DNA of 64,000 nt from Desemzia sp. RIT 804 (GCF_016892605.1 NZ_JAFEMV010000002.1:310001-374000); one strand, 5' to 3'; numbered from the stretch's first letter, positions 40,810 to 49,881 are shown. Numbers and translations are program-made. Notes: generated by a model from the sequence alone, not told the origin.

Positions 40810-41328
40810 ATGAAAGAGAAGAATCCTATAAGAATCCGCATAAGATTAAAAGAATTGTTTATCGACTATCTCTTTATTATGGTATATCTTACTTTCTTGT
40901 TCATTGCCAATCTACTATTTTATTTGGTGATATTAGGAGGAATCCCTAAATTCACAATTTTCCAATCCCAAATGATAGCAACTTTTGAAACAGTGCTTCC
41001 TGTTATGTTTATTTTTTCAATATTAGATTACAAAAAGCCGTTTGGCACATTCGGTAAACGAAAAGCCGGATTAAAAGTGCTCTATAAGACACCCTCATTT
41101 ACAAGAAGTTTGATTAGAAATGTTGTGAAATTTTTGCCTTGGCAAATAGCTCATATTGGTATCATAGATGGTGTTTACACAGATTTTTCATCTTGGACCT
41201 CGATCTTTTTTTCAAACTTCGGAATGTTATTGGCTCTTATCATGTTAGCTATGGGGCTTTTCAGAAAAGATAAACGTCATATAGGAGATCTATTAGCTGG
41301 AACTCAAATTGTTCAATTAGAAAAATAA
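40810..41328 (+). CDS. RDD-family membrane protein
   Basis: A 172-residue protein with three to four membrane segments (about 17-38, 52-70, 112-160 in two). It contains KELFIDYLF (RDD-like start), TFGKRKAGLKVLYK and the C-terminal DKRHIGDLLAGTQIV, all typical of RDD proteins. Their role is poorly known; some act as Na+/H+ antiporters. Monocistronic, convergent with the following gene. Confidence 0.75.
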   Translation: MKEKNPIRIRIRLKELFIDYLFIMVYLTFLFIANLLFYLVILGGIPKFTIFQSQMIATFETVLPVMFIFSILDYKKPFGTFGKRKAGLKVLYKTPSFTRSLIRNVVKFLPWQIAHIGIIDGVYTDFSSWTSIFFSNFGMLLALIMLAMGLFRKDKRHIGDLLAGTQIVQLEK

Positions 41329-41349
41329 ACTTTAGCAATCAATATTGCT

Positions 41350-41880
41350 TTAGACGCTCAACACACGATACAAATTAAACAAGGCAAATGCTAACAAGGA
41401 ACTCCCCGCTCCAATTCCAATAAGAGCGCTACTGGCATAAGAAATCGTCTTAGATTTCTCAATCGAATAAAAAATCACAAACAGAAACAAGATGCCTAAA
41501 ATATGCAAGCTCCCATCTTTAAAAATAATAGCTAACGGGAAAAAGTGGATACCTACGATGAAACAAATCCAAGAGGCAATATGATCAGAAAGCCCTCTTC
41601 GAGTTAAATAGTAGGCTCCTATAATTGCCAAAGTAAATTCAAGCGCGACAATCACGTAATACCATGTCAAAGAACCAAGCTCATTGAGCGCACTAGGTGC
41701 ATTCCAATTATTGATACTGAGATAAATCCCATAGAGACCAATCAAGACCGAGATAGCGGCCCCAATGCCAAGATATTTCCGCCAACTTTTCTTAGGATTT
41801 TCTTGTGCCCAGCCGAACCAAACGAAACCAGCAAAACCAAAAATAGCCACCATCATCGCATGATCTCTTAAGTACTCCAT
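41350..41880 (-). CDS. Six-helix membrane protein of unknown function
   Basis: A 176-residue protein starting MEYLRDHAMMVAIFGFAGFVWFGWAQ with about six hydrophobic segments. Motifs FGWAQENPKKSWRKYLG and GIHFFPLAII are found in a family of uncharacterised Bacillota membrane proteins. ATG 41880 has GGGAGGG 8 bases upstream, so the longer in-frame start is rejected. Function unknown. Confidence 0.7.
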   Translation of the reverse strand: MEYLRDHAMMVAIFGFAGFVWFGWAQENPKKSWRKYLGIGAAISVLIGLYGIYLSINNWNAPSALNELGSLTWYYVIVALEFTLAIIGAYYLTRRGLSDHIASWICFIVGIHFFPLAIIFKDGSLHILGILFLFVIFYSIEKSKTISYASSALIGIGAGSSLLAFALFNLYRVLSV

Positions 41881-42040
41881 AAGTTTCCCTCCCGTATTTA
41901 TTATATCGGCACTCAACCATGGTCTTTAGTATAGTATACTTGCGTTCAAAAGCGTATACAACGGATTGGATCTATAATCTTGCTCAAACAAATACTGATT
42001 AAAAAGTTTTGTAACATCAAGAATATGAGATGACGTCTCT

Positions 42041-42337
42041 ATGTTTAAACTCTTAAATTATCTTAAAAACAACTTATCTATTGCTAATAAAGCCTTCAAA
42101 ACTTCATGGTCTATCACATGGATTGCACTTTTTATTGCAGGCTTAGTCAGTAGATATTTATATAATACTGGTCCCAATTTATTTGAATTATTTGCTTGGG
42201 GTTCACTCGTGATTCTTATATTGGTGGAGCAATATTTATTACCTAAAACTAATGAAAATAATCAATTCAAAAAAATTATCTTAGCAACTGTTCTACTTGT
42301 ATTTATTTTAATTGCAATCGGATTGATTACTCGCTAA
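42041..42337 (+). CDS. Small three-helix membrane protein
   Basis: A 98-residue frame with hydrophobic segments at about 22-38, 47-65 and 78-96. The ribosome site is weak. It is intact and its composition is that of a real membrane protein, but I do not recognise the family. It stands between a divergent membrane gene and decayed DNA, so it could be a remnant as well. Confidence 0.5.
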   Translation: MFKLLNYLKNNLSIANKAFKTSWSITWIALFIAGLVSRYLYNTGPNLFELFAWGSLVILILVEQYLLPKTNENNQFKKIILATVLLVFILIAIGLITR

Positions 42338-42389
42338 TGAAAAATAATATCAAAAAATTCCGCAAATCAAAAATCTATCACATAATTTC

Positions 42390-42590
42390 TTCATCCACAG
42401 CAACTAAGGCATAGTCATGACACTTACCCCAATTTTTTAAATATTTCTCTATAGTTGCCTATTTCAAAATTTCCAAACTAGGCGCTTGCTGCCCTTCACG
42501 TATATAATATAAATAGACTGGTAAAGCATTTCCAATAAGAATGACATATCTTTCTTTTAAAATGGCTTGATTGAACAATCCATATGGTCA
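42390..42590 (-). pseudogene. Remnant of a GNAT acetyltransferase
   Basis: Minus-strand pieces read LLEMLYQSIYI, then (in another frame) REGQQAPSLEILK, a stop, ATIEKYLKNWGKCHDYALVA and a stop. This matches the start of a common GNAT family (EMLYQAIF..EGQ.AP....I..Y...WG). One frameshift and two stops are seen; the acetyl-CoA site is missing. Confidence 0.55.
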
Positions 42591-42650
42591 CTTCCCTATA
42601 TCAGTTTATGCACTAAGAAACACTAGACAACTAATCAGTGTGTATTTCAG

Positions 42651-43009
42651 TCACTTTGGCGCAACTAATTCAACTTTTATTCTATCTGGATCCTCACAGT
42701 AAACAGCGTAATGTTCTTCTCTACCTGCAAAAGGATGCTTATTAGAATAAAGAATGTTGATGCCTCTTCGTTTTAATTTCTTTGTCATATTGTCTACTTG
42801 CTCCCTAGATTCGGCATGAAAAGCTAAGTGATTTAACCGCACACGGCATCGGTGATAAGGGACATCCAAAAACTTTTCATCAGCTTGCACAAAAACAATA
42901 TAGGGCTGGCCCAATTTCCAACTCTGTCCTAATTCCCATGATTGAAAACTCTGATAACCTAACTCTTCTAGTAACCAGCATACTGGCAATTTTTTTACTT
43001 TGGAGTCTA
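42651..43009 (-). pseudogene. 5'-truncated VOC-family gene
   Basis: About 112 codons encode the C-terminal part of a VOC domain (NHLAFHAESREQVDNMTKKL, YAVYCEDPDRIKVELVAPK). The first beta strand is replaced by RHIDSKVKKLPVCW running into an upstream stop. There is no good start or ribosome site, and a terminator lies immediately upstream at 43027-43074, so it is probably silent. Confidence 0.6.
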
Positions 43010-43026
43010 TATGCCGGTACGCTCAC

Positions 43027-43074
43027 AAAATAAGACCTCTACCATTTGATACATACAGGTAGAAGTCTTATTTT
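43027..43074. terminator. Terminator after the AraC-type gene
   Basis: AAAATAAGAC..CTACC / GGTAG..GTCTTATTTT (43027-43074), an interrupted 15-bp stem with A and T runs at the two ends. Confidence 0.7.
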
Positions 43075-43191
43075 ACATTATTTAATCAACTGATTTAGTT
43101 CAAAAATAAATATGAGCTAAGAGTATTCAGTAGAGTTAGCTCAATAAAAAAGAACTAAGCTGTTAGTTTTCTCTTAATTACCTTTGAGTTA

Positions 43192-44037
43192 TTAAACCTT
43201 CCTAACAGGAATCCAAACTTCATTTTTTGAATGTTTATTTGCTAATATTTCAGGTCCTTCTATCAATTCATAAGAAGAGGAAGGCAACCACTCAGTGTAA
43301 ATCCTCATCCAGTGTTCTTCAATTTGTTCCCAGTCTCCCTCTACTTCAAAAATAGCCCATAAAAGAGAAGGAACTTCCAATGTTGCATACTGGCCTGCCT
43401 CTTCTTTTGTTGTGAATGCTCCTATATATTGATCAAAAGTTGTTTTGCCTTCATTATTTTCTACATAATTTACTGATGCATGAACAATACCATACGATTC
43501 TTGGTTGGAAACGGACTCCAATTCTTTCATTTTGGTCTCATCAATAGCCATTATCATATTTTCGTAAGTTGGTGAAAGTATTTCGTTCACCATCTCGACT
43601 TCATACTTAACTCCGACAATTTTAAATGGTTCTTTTTCAACGACACGATAATTCATTTCGTTTCCTCCTTGAATAGTTAGTTGAAAGGACATTCTTGGAT
43701 AGGCCTTCAAGCTTTGTTCGGGATTTCTAGCTAAAGTTGGAGTGACACCATGAAATTTTTGAAAAGCTCTGGAAAAAGCATCTGGAGACTGATATCCATA
43801 TTTGACGGCTATATCGATCACTTTTTCATGTGGATTCTTCAAGTCCAATGCTGCTTCTGTCAATTTCCGTCTACGAATATACTCTGAGATCGTGATACCA
43901 GTTAGCAGTGAAAATAGGCGTTTGAAATGATATTCCGAGCTATAAGCCTTTTTTGCTACCTCTTTTAAGTCGATATGGCTGTCTAAATGATCCTCTATAT
44001 ACTTTAATGCTTCATTCATCCCTCTCAGCGTATCCAT
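43192..44037 (-). CDS. AraC-family regulator with GyrI-like effector domain
   Basis: A 281-residue regulator. Residues 1-105 are the double helix-turn-helix AraC domain: VAKKAYSSEYHFKRLFSLLTG and IAVKYGYQSPDAFSRAFQKFHGVTP. Residues about 125-281 are a GyrI-like ligand domain (YRVVEKEPFKIVGVKYEV, EGDWEQIEEHW). This layout is that of Rob/TipA-like sensors of small toxic molecules. A good ribosome site precedes ATG 44037. Targets unknown; no transporter gene lies next to it. Confidence 0.88.
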   Translation of the reverse strand: MDTLRGMNEALKYIEDHLDSHIDLKEVAKKAYSSEYHFKRLFSLLTGITISEYIRRRKLTEAALDLKNPHEKVIDIAVKYGYQSPDAFSRAFQKFHGVTPTLARNPEQSLKAYPRMSFQLTIQGGNEMNYRVVEKEPFKIVGVKYEVEMVNEILSPTYENMIMAIDETKMKELESVSNQESYGIVHASVNYVENNEGKTTFDQYIGAFTTKEEAGQYATLEVPSLLWAIFEVEGDWEQIEEHWMRIYTEWLPSSSYELIEGPEILANKHSKNEVWIPVRKV

Positions 44038-44268
44038 TATTCAACCTCCTTTCACTAAAAATATAACAAGAAAAATCATAAATTACCCTACTTTTTATGC
44101 TTATTCCAGTCGGTTCAATGATTCATTATTTACTATCTTTATAAAACAATTTTTTTTAGCCTTTACTTGCCCTCTATAATATCCATGTTAATTTTTTTAT
44201 TTACAATAACATCAGCTTTTTTATGTGTTAAACTATTGTTATTAAAGAGTTTAAGGAGGAGATAAGAA

Positions 44269-44589
44269 TTGGAAGTACATAAAGGTAGACATTCATTTTT
44301 TGATGGTAGTCTTTTAAGCCTGATAGGGTGGAGTATTTTAGGCGCAATTATTACAGTCATTACTTTAGGGATTTGTTATCCTTGGGCATTATGTATGGTA
44401 TATGGTTGGAAAATCAATCATACTGTAATTGAAGGCAAACGAATGAAATTTAAAGGTTCGGCTATGAGTTTATTTGGCCATTGGATTAAGTGGTTCTTGC
44501 TTACAGTTATTACTTTAGGCATATATGGTTTCTGGGTTACTATCAAGTTGGAAGATTGGAAAGCACGCAATACAATCTTTGTAAATTAG
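44269..44589 (+). CDS. DUF898-like small membrane protein
   Basis: A 106-residue protein with an internal duplication. Both halves read SLIGW/SLFGHWI...ITLGICYPWA/ITLGIYGFWV, each with one or two hydrophobic segments, as in DUF898 (YjgN) proteins. The start is TTG 44269 with a strong AAGGAGGAG 7 bases upstream. A terminator follows at 44618-44660. Function unknown. Confidence 0.7.
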   Translation: MEVHKGRHSFFDGSLLSLIGWSILGAIITVITLGICYPWALCMVYGWKINHTVIEGKRMKFKGSAMSLFGHWIKWFLLTVITLGIYGFWVTIKLEDWKARNTIFVN

Positions 44590-44617
44590 AAAATATCATA
44601 GTTTTATTTCTTCAAAT

Positions 44618-44660
44618 AAAATCCCCACAAACTAGTTTAAAAAGTTTGTGGGGATTTTAT
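44618..44660. terminator. Bidirectional terminator
   Basis: Stem AAAATCCCCACAAACT / AGTTTGTGGGGATTTT (44618-44658) between convergent genes. Confidence 0.85.
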
Positions 44661-44726
44661 GGGTTCCTTTAGATTGGTGTGCAATACTAACACACTAGGT
44701 TAAAATGATTTTCCTTATTTCTGGAA

Positions 44727-45308
44727 TTAAAACATCAAGCGGTAATGTAGATGAATAACTCCACTTCTAAAGCGACGTTCACCAAGCAGCTTAAGCCGCA
44801 TACGAAGGTTATCCGGTAATGCTCGCTTCCCTCCACCTAAGATGATTGGATGAATAAGCAGATGATATTCATCAATTAAGCCCGCTCTCATAGCCTGCCC
44901 AGCAAGCTCGGCGCCGCTAATGGTAATGTCAGCTTCTAAAGACTCCTTCAACTGCCGGATTGCATCAAGATTAAATTCATGTTCAATCCTAGTTTTGTCA
45001 CTTGAAACTTCTTGAAGCGTCCGGGAATACACAATTTTATCAGCAGCTTGCCAGATCTGTGCGAATTGTTGCATTGCCCTAGGTTGCTCACCGCTAGCAA
45101 AGTTAACCGGAGTCTGAGGATTCTCCGTCTCCCAATACACCATCGACTCATACATTCGACGCCCATATAAGTAGGTGCCAATCGGACGTTGAAAATCAGT
45201 CCAAAATGCAAAAATCTCATCATCTGAAATCGACCATTCTAGATTTCCACTTTCGTCCTTCATGTAGCCGTCCAACGATACATTGATCGGGTAGATTAGT
45301 TTAGCCAT
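44727..45308 (-). CDS. Dihydrofolate reductase-fold protein (RibD C-terminal family)
   Basis: A 193-residue protein starting AKLIYPINVSLDGYMKD, with ADITISGAELAGQAMRAGLIDEYHLLIHP (about 130-158) and PIILGGGKRALP (about 157-168). These are marks of the RibD-C/YwjB family, which is related to dihydrofolate and pyrimidine reductases. The real substrate is unknown. GGAGGTGCTATTGAA precedes the start. It borders the guaA-linked island but lies outside the att repeat. Confidence 0.82.
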   Translation of the reverse strand: MAKLIYPINVSLDGYMKDESGNLEWSISDDEIFAFWTDFQRPIGTYLYGRRMYESMVYWETENPQTPVNFASGEQPRAMQQFAQIWQAADKIVYSRTLQEVSSDKTRIEHEFNLDAIRQLKESLEADITISGAELAGQAMRAGLIDEYHLLIHPIILGGGKRALPDNLRMRLKLLGERRFRSGVIHLHYRLMF

Positions 45309-45424
45309 TTCAATAGCACCTCCATTTTCTAGCTACCTTTAACTTCTCAAATTTCTTTCTAACTCATCTAATTTGTTATAATAATTATAGCAAATGTAAT
45401 AACTGAAGTCGCTTTTCATGCCAC

Positions 45425-45459
45425 AAAAGCCCCACCAAGTAATTCTTGGTGAGGCTTTT
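45425..45459. terminator. Terminator near the island edge
   Basis: Stem AAAAGCCCCACCAAG / CTTGGTGAGGCTTTT (45425-45459), with one mismatch, about 90 bases outside the distal att-like repeat. Confidence 0.7.
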
Positions 45460-45549
45460 GGTGGGAAACCATTTTATATTTAACCCTTTTTACTCATCTA
45501 CATCACTATCGCTCAAACTGTTATAAAGTCATCGTAAAAAGTTTCGTTC

Positions 45550-45562
45550 CTATTCCCACTCA
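45550..45562. other. att-like repeat, outermost copy
   Basis: CTATTCCCACTCA shares the 11-base core TATTCCCACTC with the guaA 3' end (56406) and with 50642. It lies 80 bases after the stop of a broken integrase, the usual arrangement of int next to att. Confidence 0.6.
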
Positions 45563-45641
45563 ATGTAAGTTGCTTCGTAGAAATGCTGTGATACCTGCAT
45601 TCCTTCAACCCACACTCCATTTTGGCAGGGAATTGGTAGGG

Positions 45642-46350
45642 TTAGATTTTTACTGCTTGATTTCCGTTAAAGTTTGCAACATTTGATTCTTTTGCGTAGG
45701 AAAACTTGATATTCCCAGTCATTTGTTCTGCAATTTCTTCATCGTTACGGTTCCATAGATGAGCATAGTGCTTCAAAGTGATTTCGGGACTAGAATGTCC
45801 TAATCGTTGTGATACGACCAGGATATCGGCATTAAATTCATTGATTAAGCAGCTGACATGAGAATACCGTAATCCTTTTCCTTGAATTATTGGAACTTTA
45901 GCTAACTTGGCATAGCGTTGAATAATTCTCTGAACAGTTGAACGATAGAGTGGGAGATCGGTGTAACTGAGAATAAATTGCTCTACACCATGGTTCTTTT
46001 GTACCTTCTTCCACTCTTGGAGAACCTCGATTGTATCATGATCCAAAGAAATGATTCGAAGCCCGCTTTCAGTTTTTATATAGGGCTTTCGAATAAAGTT
46101 TTCTTGATTTGTCATTTCCAAAGTATGATGAACTCTTAGTTTTTTCGCTTGAAATCATCATTGTTCGAATTCCACTTATGTAGTATAACCAGATCAATAC
46201 AAAACACATATATTCATAAAAATCATCCTTATAGATTTTTGCCAAGACCTTTTCAAATTCTTCTTTTGTCCAGTAAGGAACAATCGATTTTCCTTTTGGA
46301 ATTGTCTTTGTTCTCTTGGAGATATTTTCGTTCAAGAATTGAAGGGTAAC
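45642..46350 (-). pseudogene. Tyrosine recombinase (integrase), broken
   Basis: Two out-of-frame pieces. The upstream piece (46140-46335) has YWTKEEFEKVLAKIYKDD and catalytic Arg in YISGIRT. The downstream piece (45642-46121) has GLRYSHVSCLINEFN, QRLGHSSPEITLKHYAHLW with the His and the Tyr nucleophile, and NGNQAVKI at the end. A segment after SGIR is lost and the frame shifts near 46100-46140. It closely resembles the second integrase remnant at 50736, so both elements used the same family and site. Confidence 0.8.
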
Positions 46351-46354
46351 TGTA

Positions 46355-46725
46355 TAATGGAGAAGTTACAACATGAGAAGAAACAATATCTAAATCATTA
46401 AAAGAAAAAGAAGCATTATCTTTAACTGATAACATCATTGTATTATGAATATCATCAACAGTTACTACTTTATTAAGAATGCAAATCTTCCCCACGTGCA
46501 GTATCTACTAATGATTGACTTGCAGTAAATGAATGGATAGTAATCATAGTTCCACCATTAACACCGAATGTATCATTAATTGGTTTAGCCATCAGTGCTA
46601 AACAATTTGTTGTACAAGAACCAGCAGATATTACAGTATCAGTACCATCCAATATTTCGTCATTGACATTAAATACTATTGATTTCATATCACCGGCCGG
46701 TGGTGAAACTAGAAATTTCTTAACT
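46355..46725 (-). pseudogene. Glyceraldehyde-3-phosphate dehydrogenase remnant
   Basis: The minus strand reads [20 protein letters not shown], then [19 protein letters not shown] with the active-site Cys, [13 protein letters not shown], and, after a deletion and frame change near 46475-46490, VTVDDIHNTMMLSV and NDLDIVSSHVV. These match the catalytic and C-terminal parts of GAPDH in order. The NAD domain and a central segment are missing. It ends against the integrase remnant. The 46726-46871 stretch shows nothing identifiable. Confidence 0.72.
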
Positions 46726-46871
46726 CTAGCGATTAAATGGTTATTTTCTTTTTCCTTTGAAACATAGAATCTGGTACATTCCTCTTAAAAAAGGAATTAT
46801 TTCTTGGATTACTTTATGATCGATTAGCAATGACCTTAATTTGAAAGAATGATAAATCCCTCGATAATAGG

Positions 46872-46913
46872 ATAAAAAATGATTCAGTATGGTCTAATCA
46901 ATCATACTGAATC
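46872..46913 (-). terminator. Terminator of the YbaK-MarR-OCD-dehydratase operon
   Basis: Perfect 11-bp stem GATTCAGTATG / CATACTGAATC (46881-46913) followed on the minus strand by ATTTTTTATCC. Confidence 0.88.
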
Positions 46914-46929
46914 ACTTAATGCACTTGCT

Positions 46930-47898
46930 TTATTTTTCCGCAAGAATTTCTTTAATAATATCACCGTCGATGTTTCCTCCAGAAATCACCAGAGCAATAT
47001 TCTTTCCACCGATTCGTTCTTTATAATCAGTAACTGCTGCGATAGTTGTACAACTTCCCGCCTCAGCTACAAATTTTTCTTCGGTAATCATAAACGCAGT
47101 AGCCTTTGCAATGGATTCCTCAGACACCTCGATTATATCATCTAAGTAATCAGGTAACATTTCATAACTTAATTTTCCAACACCACCTACTAGAGCATCA
47201 CAATAAGTAGGTTCGCTTGGGTATTCTTCATAGAAGACTTGATCTTCGAAAGATTTGATCATTGCTGGACAAGCCTCGGTTTGAACACCGACTATTCTAA
47301 TATCCGGCTTAATACTCTTAGCGGCAACTGCAATCCCTGTGATCATGCCTCCGCCACCTATTGGGACAACAATAGTGTCAATATCTGGATTTTGCTTTAA
47401 AATTTCAATTGCAATAGTTCCTTGACCGCTATAGATTTTTGGGTCATCGTAATAGGCATCAATATAAGTCATACCATTATCTTCGATATATTGCATACCT
47501 TGTTGGTGAGCACTATCATAGTCTTTTCCGAGGCGCATAACCTCAGCTCCAAAATAGGTGATTTTGTCCGTCTTACTTTTTGGCGTTGTTTCCGGGACAA
47601 TGACTTTTGCTTTCTCGATTCCTAACAAGGAAGCGGCATAGCTAACTGAGCTACCGTGGTTTCCTGATGAAATAGTAGCAACCCCTTTACTTTTTTCCTC
47701 AGGAGCTAATGTTAACATTTTGTTAAGTGCCCCTCTGATTTTGAAACTCTTTGCTTTTTGAAGAGATTCCAATTTAAAAAAGTAGTGTTGCTTACCATCT
47801 CCTAAGTAGTAAGACTCTACCAATGGGGTATCGGGTATATAAGGGTGAATCCGATCATAAGCAGCTTTTACATCGTCATAAGTGAATTTTTCAGTCAT
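46930..47898 (-). CDS. Threonine/serine dehydratase-like PLP enzyme
   Basis: A 322-residue fold-type II PLP enzyme without a regulatory ACT domain. The PLP Lys is in AKSFKIRGALNKM (about 48-60), the phosphate-anchoring stretch is SSGNHGSSVSYAA and the Gly-rich loop is VPIGGGGMITGIAVAA. It would convert threonine or serine (or a hydroxy-amino acid) to a 2-oxo acid plus ammonia. It is the last gene of a four-gene operon with an ornithine-cyclodeaminase-like enzyme 17 bases upstream. That pairing also occurs as EutB/EutC in ectoine breakdown. Confidence 0.88.
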   Translation of the reverse strand: MTEKFTYDDVKAAYDRIHPYIPDTPLVESYYLGDGKQHYFFKLESLQKAKSFKIRGALNKMLTLAPEEKSKGVATISSGNHGSSVSYAASLLGIEKAKVIVPETTPKSKTDKITYFGAEVMRLGKDYDSAHQQGMQYIEDNGMTYIDAYYDDPKIYSGQGTIAIEILKQNPDIDTIVVPIGGGGMITGIAVAAKSIKPDIRIVGVQTEACPAMIKSFEDQVFYEEYPSEPTYCDALVGGVGKLSYEMLPDYLDDIIEVSEESIAKATAFMITEEKFVAEAGSCTTIAAVTDYKERIGGKNIALVISGGNIDGDIIKEILAEK

Positions 47899-47915
47899 AA
47901 AATATTCCTCACCTT

Positions 47916-48923
47916 CTAAAATTGTACGGATATTCCGCTATTGTTCTTTTCTGATAGGTCAATTGCTAGTTTTGCAGTGGCGATATCCATCAAAGCCATC
48001 CCGGTAGCATCGAAGATTGTAACTTCATCTTTATCCTGACGTCCCGTTACTTTGTTAAGGATCAAATCGCCAATCTCACCTTTGATATCATCAATTGAAA
48101 TTATCTTATTTTTCAATGCCGTTTCCATCTCACCAACTTGGGAACTATGGCGAAGATCATCCGTCACTATGACAGCCTTTGAAAATATCAATTCATCAAT
48201 TTCTTGTTTTCCAGCCATATCAGCTCCCATAGTTGAGAGGTGCGTTCCAGGTTTAACCCAATCAGCTTGAATGATGGGTATTTTGGAAGGCGTGATTGTA
48301 ACAATAATTTGACTAGTCTCAACGGATTTTTTTAATTCCTGTGTCGCTTTTAACTGTGTCGTGACTTGAGTAATTCCCATAGCACCCATTTGTTCTGGGA
48401 GTGACTGAACAGCTGCTTGTGCTTTTTCAGTATTACGATCATATACCTCTAACACTTTTAACTTGGGATATACGGTCAGTAAAGCTGCAACTTGAAATTT
48501 TAGTTGGTTTCCCGATCCAATAATCAAAGCTTTTTGAGAATCCGGATTGGCCAAGTATTTTGCCCCGATGGCTGCAGCAGCACCCGTTCGCATACCCGTG
48601 ATATAACTGCCTTCAGTTACTCCGATTGGTATGCCAGTATTTCCATCAAACACACAGATCAGACCAGTTAGAGTAGGAAGGCCCTTATCTGTATTTTCTC
48701 CAAACCAAGTAACAGTTTTATGTCCGAAAATCTTCTGATCTTTTAAAAATCCTGACTTGATATCCATATCTGCCTTACCAGGTTCAAAATCATAAAAAAT
48801 GGTATCCCAAACCACGGAGGCATCATTACTTTTCTGCTTGTAGACAGACTCTACTGTTTTAATTACAGAAGGCATATCCAATAAATTAGATAGCATTTCT
48901 TCATTTAAAATTGCTAAGTTCAT
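47916..48923 (-). CDS. Ornithine cyclodeaminase / mu-crystallin family enzyme
   Basis: A 335-residue NAD(P)-dependent enzyme of the OCD/mu-crystallin/alanine dehydrogenase family. It has IKSGFLKDQKIFGHKTV, a GVTEGSYITGMRTGAAAAIGAKYLA stretch (only part quoted: ITGMRTGAAAAIGA) and the Rossmann motif ALIIGSGNQLKFQ. Family members deaminate ornithine to proline, reduce imines or oxidise alanine; the substrate here is unknown. ATG 48923 is chosen because AAAGGATG lies upstream at good distance. It lies between marR and the dehydratase gene. Confidence 0.85.
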   Translation of the reverse strand: MNLAILNEEMLSNLLDMPSVIKTVESVYKQKSNDASVVWDTIFYDFEPGKADMDIKSGFLKDQKIFGHKTVTWFGENTDKGLPTLTGLICVFDGNTGIPIGVTEGSYITGMRTGAAAAIGAKYLANPDSQKALIIGSGNQLKFQVAALLTVYPKLKVLEVYDRNTEKAQAAVQSLPEQMGAMGITQVTTQLKATQELKKSVETSQIIVTITPSKIPIIQADWVKPGTHLSTMGADMAGKQEIDELIFSKAVIVTDDLRHSSQVGEMETALKNKIISIDDIKGEIGDLILNKVTGRQDKDEVTIFDATGMALMDIATAKLAIDLSEKNNSGISVQF

Positions 48924-48939
48924 AAGTAACATCCTTTCA

Positions 48940-49392
48940 TTAATAAATCCTTTTATTCCCACTTTTTACAAAATGCCAATCTTCCGCAACATTTTTTTTC
49001 ATTTTTCCTAAAAGCCGAAGTAACTCGGCTCGCTCGGAGTCAGTAAAGTCCATCATGGCTTGCTTCTCAGAGTGGAGTTCTTCTCGTCGGAGAAAGTCAT
49101 AGATTTCTGCTCCTTTCTCAGTAACATACAGTCTTCGAATTTTCTTATTATCATGATCGACTTCTTTACGAATCAGCCCTTCAGTAGCCAGCTTGCGAAC
49201 TGATTTTGCTACCGTTGTTCTATCTTGAATAACAAGTTCTGCTAGTGTGTCATTGATTATCCCTGGGGTTTCGTAAATCCGGGTAATATAGAGGTATTGA
49301 TCTTTATTTAAATGTAAGTCTTTAAACTCGGTATTACTAATTGCGCCGAGGGATCTTGATATGACACCAATCTCTCTTAAAACTTCCGACAT
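48940..49392 (-). CDS. MarR-family regulator of the island operon
   Basis: A roughly 150-residue winged-helix regulator: LAELVIQDRTTVAKSVRKLATEG in the recognition region and the wing DHDNKKIRRLYVTEKG. ATG 49392 follows GGAGGAGGAG. It is the second gene of the operon, between a YbaK-type deacylase and the OCD-like gene. Palindromes at 49891-49955 in front of the operon are its likely operators, giving autocontrol. Confidence 0.88.
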   Translation of the reverse strand: MSEVLREIGVISRSLGAISNTEFKDLHLNKDQYLYITRIYETPGIINDTLAELVIQDRTTVAKSVRKLATEGLIRKEVDHDNKKIRRLYVTEKGAEIYDFLRREELHSEKQAMMDFTDSERAELLRLLGKMKKNVAEDWHFVKSGNKRIY

Positions 49393-49398
49393 AGGCAA

Positions 49399-49881
49399 TC
49401 ACTCCTCCTCCAAAAGATAAGTTTTAATCTTAAGGACATTAAAAATTTGTTCTAAATCACTTACACAAACAACCATTGTTCTATCTGGCCTGCCGGGAGC
49501 AAAGACTAGTTTTTCCTGTCTTAGCAATTCTTCATCTATAATGATGGGGGTATCTTCCAAATAGCCAAAAGGGGAAACAGCTCCAGCTTTTTGGCCTGTG
49601 ATTTTCTCCATTATTTCGGGAGAAACTACGGAGACCCTTGTTCCGACTAACTTACTGATACGTTTGAAATCACTTTTCTTAGTTGTAAATGTGAAGTAGA
49701 TGTAGTGTCGATCTTTTTTGTCTTTTAAGTAAAGGCTTTTAGTTTCAGTACCTTTAAATCCCTGTTCGGCTTTAATCACTAGAGCATCTTCATTTGTATA
49801 GATAGCTCGATGGTGATAAATTTCAAAAGGAATTTTTTTTGTCTTAAACAATTCTTCTAAATCGATCAATGAAACTCGCAT
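49399..49881 (-). CDS. YbaK/ProX-type aminoacyl-tRNA deacylase
   Basis: A 160-residue single-domain protein of the YbaK/INS family: FEIYHHRAIYTNEDA, a KSLYLKDKKDRHYIYFT stretch and the GAVSPFGYLED motif, then IIIDEELL. Free-standing members hydrolyse mischarged aminoacyl-tRNAs (Ala-, Ser-, Thr- or 2-aminobutyryl-tRNA). This one is the first gene of an amino-acid-metabolism operon in the island. The start may be TTG 49869 (AAGGA at better spacing) rather than ATG 49881. Confidence 0.85.
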   Translation of the reverse strand: MRVSLIDLEELFKTKKIPFEIYHHRAIYTNEDALVIKAEQGFKGTETKSLYLKDKKDRHYIYFTFTTKKSDFKRISKLVGTRVSVVSPEIMEKITGQKAGAVSPFGYLEDTPIIIDEELLRQEKLVFAPGRPDRTMVVCVSDLEQIFNVLKIKTYLLEEE

